A DNA stretch of 25,010 bases. It comes from a virus. The notes below the pieces were generated by a model. The model had not been told where the DNA came from. It searched no databases and was given only the letters and a program-made list of their open reading frames with translations. This document shows, piece after piece, positions 21,375 to 25,010 of the stretch. Each line of letters begins with the position of its first letter. The first letter of the stretch is position 1. The stretch lies in the IMG/VR virus record IMGVR_UViG_3300028388_004410, positions 1 through 25,010 of that record, one strand, 5' to 3'. A program made the position numbers and the translations under genes.

Positions 21375-23768
21375 ATGGTACTACATACACACCTGCAACG
21401 CAACCCCGTAAAAATCAGCTATAGCACGCGCGGTCCTAAAGCACGCCGACGTGAAGCTAACCTAAAAACCATAGAATTCCCCAGCTTTACCAGCCTGCAA
21501 CGTTGGCTGCGTAAAGAAAGCGGCACCGCCAGCCGTAAGGAAGGCCCCTACATAATCGCCGGGCCAACCATAAAAGGCACATCTCACTCCAAAAACAATA
21601 TTGGCAACCTGGGCTGTATCATCATAGAATTTGATGGTAAAGCCGACGGGCCTACTGTGTCGCTAACTGATGCAGTGGCTTTGTTTGAAGCTGCCGACAT
21701 TGCTGTATTTGGCTATGAAACTTGGAGCCATGAACCCGATGCCGACCGCTGGCGTATTATTATAGCGACCAGTCGGCAAATAAACGTCAACGGCAGTATG
21801 GAACTGTTAAAGGTATTTGATTACCTGAAAACACAGTTCAGTGAAGAGTTTGGCGTTATCATCGGCCACGAAACAAAGAACCATAACCGTATCTGGTACA
21901 CCCCAAGATGGCCAAAAGGACAAACCCGTACCATTAAATCAGTACGTGGTCGAAACTGTCTAGACATTGATGCCATAATTGAATGGCATAAAGACAATGA
22001 ACATTATTTTGAACTACCAAAGCGTAGGTCAAACGAAAAAACCAATGTTGACACTAACTCTACAATTGGAGCATATAATGCAGAACATGACCCACGTGAT
22101 TTGCTGCTTGCAGCGGGGTATCAGCACAAGGGTTCGAGCCATAGCAGTGACATTGGTTTAGGTGTTGAGCGGTATAGCTGCCCATTTGACCCCGACACAC
22201 AGCCTGGAGTTATGGCGTTTGAACAGCCAGATGGTTGGTGGCGTATCTATAGCCACCATGTAGAAATGGACCCATTGTGGAATAAAGATGGTTATTCACA
22301 CGATGCTTTCAGTGTTTATGTGGAACTAGAACATGATGGTGATAGAGATGCTGCGCTGCGGACGTTACAAATTGATTCGTTTGATATTGAAGAGGATGTT
22401 GATATTGACACATCAGAACCGCCGATTACTGAGCCAAAAACAACCAACACGGTTGATTCACTCATTGAACGACTGCCGCCGGTGCATCAAATACTAGCCA
22501 GTCAACTGCTAACCTGCCCGGTTTACCCACTACGAAATATCGCGTTGTTCGGTAGTATTGCCATTGCACAGATGCTTGCAAATAGAATGCCATATTTAGA
22601 AAGCGGTGATGATGACAAAATATATGGAAATTGCTATTATCTATTTCTTGCTAAGACAGGTGCGGGTAAGAATACAGTGTTGCGGCTGAGCCGCTTATAC
22701 TGTGAAACTATGGGTATCAAAACTATAAGGAAAATAGGTAGCACCGCTGGATTAGAAACACAAATAATGAAAGATGAAAACCATGGGTTGTTGGTTGCAC
22801 TGCAAGATGAATATAACCCTATGAACCCGCAGCAGATAGATATTTCATTGGCATTAAATGAAATGTTCGATGCGGTAGACGGCGTATACGATTTGCGGGC
22901 GTTGAAAGAAGATAGTGATAAAACCTGTGCTAACCCTTTTGCAATGCATGTAGCCTGTACCACACCGACCACACACTTTCACATAGATCCTAAAGCTGGG
23001 TGGATACAAGCTACCGGTGGCAAACTGCGCCGCACGTTAATAGTGCAGTGTGAAGAAAAACGTGTGCGCAATGTAAATCATAAACGCCCCGTCGTGCATA
23101 ATGAAATAAACCAATGGTATGAAAATTTACGTGAACGCTATGGTGCAAAACTACCAGATGAAATAGATAATGACGACAAAAGTGCACTACGCCAGTCTAC
23201 AATTCGTGTGCGGCTTTCTAAAGAAGCACATGACTTTGTAGAGGAAAAGGTAGCGCAAGTGGACAACATACTAAATCAAACAGAAGATGAAATACAGCAT
23301 GCTATACTAACAGGTATGGAGTACCTAGCAAAGAAAATAGCCTTGTCTTTGCGGTTAGGCCGAAGCGTGAAAATCGACAGGCGTCTGACAGTATCCTTTC
23401 AAGAAATGGAATTAGCTTGGGACATAATGGAATATTATGCTGAAACGATGGGTGCGGCGTTGCGTGAGAATATGACGCTAAGCCCATTAGACGCAGACAT
23501 AAGAACAATAAAGAAAAAGGTAATGGAACTATTGGCCAACCCAAAGCAAACTGTGAAGAAATACATAGACTTCAAAAGAGGGGTGTATAAAGAAAGACTC
23601 TTACATGAAGGATTGGTTCCTTGTAGAGTTGTACATAGGTTAGCCGCCAGACAACTAAATAATCCTTTGGACGCCATAATTAGGCAACTCAACCATACAA
23701 ATGAGTTAAAGATAAAAACAATAGAAACTGGCAAGACTAAGCAAAAAGTGCATTTCTACAAACTGTAG
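21375..23768 (+). CDS. primase-helicase (AEP-like N-terminus, DUF3987-like ATPase)
   Basis: This is a 797-aa protein with GGAG 5 bases before the ATG. Residues ~75-200 resemble an archaeo-eukaryotic primase-type core: GCIIIEFDG (Glu85, Asp87), ADRWRIIIATS (Arg125, Arg127) and HNRIWYTPRWPKG. The usual first motif is Asp-x-Asp, so Glu85 is a deviation. Residues ~255-345 hold a small region with Cys, His and Trp (YSCPFDPDTQPG, WWRIYSHH) like primase accessory domains. Residues ~370-620 are the ATPase: Walker A TGAGKNT (Lys432), Walker B LLVALQDEYNP (Asp478-Glu479), sensor-like VACTTPTTHF. The C-terminal ~150 residues are helical and basic. It should open and prime the origin. It is markedly A+T-richer than the structural genes. 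Confidence 0.82.
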   Translation: MVLHTHLQRNPVKISYSTRGPKARRREANLKTIEFPSFTSLQRWLRKESGTASRKEGPYIIAGPTIKGTSHSKNNIGNLGCIIIEFDGKADGPTVSLTDAVALFEAADIAVFGYETWSHEPDADRWRIIIATSRQINVNGSMELLKVFDYLKTQFSEEFGVIIGHETKNHNRIWYTPRWPKGQTRTIKSVRGRNCLDIDAIIEWHKDNEHYFELPKRRSNEKTNVDTNSTIGAYNAEHDPRDLLLAAGYQHKGSSHSSDIGLGVERYSCPFDPDTQPGVMAFEQPDGWWRIYSHHVEMDPLWNKDGYSHDAFSVYVELEHDGDRDAALRTLQIDSFDIEEDVDIDTSEPPITEPKTTNTVDSLIERLPPVHQILASQLLTCPVYPLRNIALFGSIAIAQMLANRMPYLESGDDDKIYGNCYYLFLAKTGAGKNTVLRLSRLYCETMGIKTIRKIGSTAGLETQIMKDENHGLLVALQDEYNPMNPQQIDISLALNEMFDAVDGVYDLRALKEDSDKTCANPFAMHVACTTPTTHFHIDPKAGWIQATGGKLRRTLIVQCEEKRVRNVNHKRPVVHNEINQWYENLRERYGAKLPDEIDNDDKSALRQSTIRVRLSKEAHDFVEEKVAQVDNILNQTEDEIQHAILTGMEYLAKKIALSLRLGRSVKIDRRLTVSFQEMELAWDIMEYYAETMGAALRENMTLSPLDADIRTIKKKVMELLANPKQTVKKYIDFKRGVYKERLLHEGLVPCRVVHRLAARQLNNPLDAIIRQLNHTNELKIKTIETGKTKQKVHFYKL

Positions 23769-23782
23769 TTCTAAGGTGGCGC

Positions 23783-23805
23783 GTTGGCACCTTTAAGGTG
23801 CTAAC
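23783..23805. other. hairpin after the primase-helicase gene
   Basis: GTTGGCACC (23783-23791) pairs with GGTGCTAAC (23797-23805) around loop TTTAA: 9 pairs including one G-U. No U-tract follows directly. It also contains a TGGCA core like the downstream repeats. It probably stabilises the transcript end or adds to the following terminator. Confidence 0.5.
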
Positions 23806-23808
23806 ACG

Positions 23809-23846
23809 AAAAAACCAATCTAAGTCCTTGAGTGGCTTGGTTTTTT
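23809..23846. terminator. bidirectional intrinsic terminator candidate
   Basis: AAAAAACCAA (23809-23818) pairs with TTGGTTTTTT (23837-23846), 10 pairs with an 18-base loop. The A-tract/T-tract arms give a U-run at the end of the transcript in both directions. It lies 41 bases after the primase-helicase stop. The stem is A+T-rich and the loop long, so strength is uncertain. Confidence 0.6.
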
Positions 23847-24075
23847 GGTGAAGGTGGCAACATGGCAACATGGCAACGGGTGACACAAGGGTGGCGGCGG
23901 AGGGTATAAAAATATATGATGTATATAATAGAAAAATAATGGGTAGGGGTAAGGCGTTGTTATGTTGCCATGTAAAGAGAGAGAGAGTTTTTCCTCTTAT
24001 TTATTAAATACTTACCCCTTTTCAAAGATGGCAATTTTAATGGCAACGGCCTGTTGGCACGTTACCACCTTTGTG
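23847..24075. other. non-coding region with TGGCAAC repeats and A+T-rich block; replication-origin candidate
   Basis: No credible gene lies here. Three tandem 8-base units (a/g)TGGCAAC occupy 23854-23877, an inverted copy GTTGCCA is at 23964-23970, further copies are TGGCAAT 24029-24035 and TGGCAAC 24041-24047, and a partial TGGCAC is at 24055-24060. Between them is a strongly A+T-rich stretch (~23905-23940) and a GA-run followed by T's (~23975-23992). Iterated short motifs beside an A+T-rich unwinding-type segment next to a primase-helicase gene are the classic layout of an iteron origin. The function is inferred. Confidence 0.45.
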
Positions 24076-24104
24076 TTGACATAGATTGGGGCGGTCACTA
24101 CGAC
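24076..24104 (+). promoter_or_regulatory. candidate promoter for the right-hand three-gene cluster
   Basis: A perfect TTGACA (24076-24081), 17 bases, then TACGAC (24099-24104), a weak -10 with three of six matches. It lies just before the 93-aa gene. The weak -10 combined with an overlapping palindrome suggests regulated expression. Confidence 0.45.
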
Positions 24105-24106
24105 CG
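24092..24106. promoter_or_regulatory. candidate operator CGGTC-N5-GACCG
   Basis: Perfect 5-base inverted repeat with spacer ACTAC, exactly covering the predicted -10 box and ending 9 bases before the 93-aa start codon. A dimeric repressor bound here would block the promoter. Which protein would bind it is unknown. Confidence 0.35.
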
Positions 24107-24115
24107 TAAAGAGTA

Positions 24116-24397
24116 ATGAATAACACTCGCCGTCCAGGAACAACCGTACCGCTCTGGGAAATCGTGCATGCTGCCCGGCGCATGGAACTCCATGCATCAA
24201 CGCTACACCTGTTTCACGAAGACCCAGGTTTAGCGGCAGACTTACGACTGGCTGCGCGCGTGCTGCGCCAATGTGTAGCTGATGAACAACGGGTCTACGG
24301 CTTAGACATTGAAGAAGCAGAGCGCCAAGCTGTAGAATATGAACGGTGCCGCCGTGGTAAAGGTGCGAGTGTTGACCCAGATGCGGAGGGGTTCTGA
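24116..24397 (+). CDS. hypothetical 93-aa helical protein
   Basis: It begins MNNTRRPGTTVPLWEIVHAA and consists largely of charged helices (LRLAARVLRQCVADEQRVYG; IEEAERQAVEYERCRRG). It ends in TGATG with the next gene, so the two are translationally coupled. No family is recognised. It sits beside an operator-like palindrome at its promoter. Confidence 0.65.
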   Translation: MNNTRRPGTTVPLWEIVHAARRMELHASTLHLFHEDPGLAADLRLAARVLRQCVADEQRVYGLDIEEAERQAVEYERCRRGKGASVDPDAEGF

Positions 24398-24606
24398 TGG
24401 TCCTATACAGAATAGATTACGTCAATTATCCAATTGGCAATTGCATTCGTTGGGCTAAAACTAAAAAAGAAGTAGAGCATGTTCTGAAAGAAATAAATAA
24501 AGATCGCTGCAATTCTTCTATAACTGTGTCAAGAGTGTGGATACCAAAAACGAAAGAAGGGTTGTGCGCGTGGTTGAATACTTATCTTGACACAGATAAT
24601 GGGTAG
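24397..24606 (+). CDS. hypothetical 69-aa protein
   Basis: It begins MVLYRIDYVNYPIGNCIRWA and continues with a Lys-rich helix (KTKKEVEHVLKEINKDR), a strand (SSITVSRVWIP) and a C-terminal helix. The alternating strand-helix-strand pattern suggests a small alpha/beta fold. Its ATG overlaps the preceding TGA (TGATG). No family is recognised. It is A+T-richer than its neighbour upstream. Confidence 0.6.
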   Translation: MVLYRIDYVNYPIGNCIRWAKTKKEVEHVLKEINKDRCNSSITVSRVWIPKTKEGLCAWLNTYLDTDNG

Positions 24607-24613
24607 CGGGCAC

Positions 24614-24967
24614 ATGAACTGCAAACAGTGTGGGGCTAGCTTAGGTGCTGCGGTAGTGCGGCGTAAGTTCTGCTCGGCTAAATGTCGTCATGCATACTTC
24701 AGCACAAGTTATACCGCAGCCGATATCCATGTGCTTACGGATAAAGAAGCTGGTGATGCGTTTGATTGGAAACAAGTGGAGCTGTGGGCCAATCAATACA
24801 AATTCCCACACCATTGGTTGTTGCGGGCGTGTGAAGCATGTAGACTGGCAAATGTCGATCCGCGGGAATATGTGCTACCGCGATATTTGAAAGGTGATAT
24901 GACAATACCACTGAATAAAGAAGTTGATATGATTTTACGTGAAATACAGAAGAAACGTTGTCGGTAA
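24614..24967 (+). CDS. zinc-ribbon protein, hypothetical
   Basis: This is a 117-aa protein from the ATG at 24614, giving the N-terminus MNCKQCGASLGAAVVRRKFC. ATG 24599 and TTG 24587 are alternative starts. The first ~30 residues form a zinc-ribbon: CKQCG, then KFCSAKCRHAYF (C-x2-C and C-x3-C). The rest is helical with two more Cys (LLRACEACRLANVDPREY) and a basic end (LREIQKKRCR). It begins 7 bases after the preceding gene and is the last complete gene of the cluster. A nucleic-acid- or protein-binding regulator is plausible, but the function is unknown. Confidence 0.68.
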   Translation: MNCKQCGASLGAAVVRRKFCSAKCRHAYFSTSYTAADIHVLTDKEAGDAFDWKQVELWANQYKFPHHWLLRACEACRLANVDPREYVLPRYLKGDMTIPLNKEVDMILREIQKKRCR

Positions 24968-24979
24968 AAATCACGTTTT

Positions 24980-25010
24980 GTATTTTTGCGCGTCGGGCGC
25001 ACAAAAATAC
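24980..25010. repeat. palindrome ending at the last base of the window
   Basis: GTATTTTT plus GCGC on the left pairs with GCGC plus AAAAATAC on the right, with loop GTCGG and a 2-base bulge (AC). The right arm ends exactly at base 25010. The T-tract is in the 5' arm and the A-tract in the 3' arm, the reverse of a terminator. It lies 12 bases after the zinc-ribbon stop. Confidence 0.75.

Noticed and set aside
23870-24007. 45-codon plus-strand frame through the putative origin
   Set aside because: It starts inside the TGGCAAC repeats, has no ribosome-binding site, and its composition follows the A+T-rich and GA-run DNA.
24012-24200. 62-codon minus-strand frame across the promoter of the right-hand cluster
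   Set aside because: It covers the -35/-10 and operator region and the start of the 93-aa gene in antisense; no start signal or motif.

Overview
The window is a stretch of a tailed double-stranded DNA bacteriophage (Caudoviricetes) genome, or a prophage-like contig. The evidence is a contiguous set of hallmark genes: HNH endonuclease, P27-type small terminase, large terminase, HK97-type prohead protease, HK97-type major capsid protein, HK97-type portal and tail-fibre genes. They are joined to a phage replication module (DnaQ-like exonuclease, family A DNA polymerase, VRR-NUC nuclease, SNF2 helicase, dCMP deaminase, DUF2815 ssDNA-binding protein, DUF2800 nuclease, primase-helicase). No integrase, lysis gene, tRNA, rRNA, CRISPR or insertion sequence is visible. 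The host cannot be named from the sequence. Base composition near 50% GC and Shine-Dalgarno-led or overlapping genes fit a bacterial host. The structural and fibre genes on the left are visibly more GC-rich than the primase and right-hand genes.

Layout. Everything from about 20970 down to 1 is one leftward (minus-strand), tightly packed run. In transcription order it reads: small early genes (126, 57 and 62 aa), DUF2800 nuclease, ssDNA-binding protein, a 60-aa protein, exonuclease, polymerase, VRR-NUC, dCMP deaminase, a Cys/His-rich protein, SNF2 helicase, HNH, TerS, TerL, two small genes, protease, capsid, a 28-aa membrane peptide, a 96-aa protein, portal, collagen-like fibre, 140-aa fibre protein, Mtd-N-type fibre, sialidase-like spike, and a tandem-HTH protein cut by the left edge. 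Neighbours commonly overlap by 1, 4, 8 or 14 bases (TAATG, ATGA), so translational coupling is pervasive. From 21103 to the right edge transcription is rightward: a ribbon-helix-helix regulator, a 797-aa primase-helicase, a roughly 350-base non-coding region with iterated TGGCAAC motifs, an A+T-rich block and a terminator (a good replication-origin candidate), then three small uncharacterised genes. The 132 bases between the two arms (20971-21102) hold divergent promoter candidates and inverted repeats.

How it works together. The regulator beside the divergent promoters probably sets the early switch. The primase-helicase, polymerase plus separate proofreading exonuclease, ssDNA-binding protein, nucleases and SNF2 helicase would copy and recombine the genome, and dCMP deaminase feeds dTMP synthesis. 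HNH, TerS and TerL package DNA into an HK97-type capsid. The fibre cluster provides host recognition.

Most notable observations: polymerase and its 3'-5' exonuclease are separate overlapping genes, with a good ribosome-binding site for the polymerase; a candidate iteron origin; portal placed after capsid with no tail-tube genes between portal and fibres; a recent 108-base in-frame duplication in a collagen-like fibre; a five-copy heptamer repeat at a gene junction; a repeated GCCCGG-N6-CCGGGC hairpin; a 28-aa membrane microprotein directly coupled to the capsid gene; and a palindrome ending at the last base of the window. I see no clear wholly new multi-gene defence or mobile system. The least explained parts are the right-hand three-gene cluster and the small genes around the capsid.
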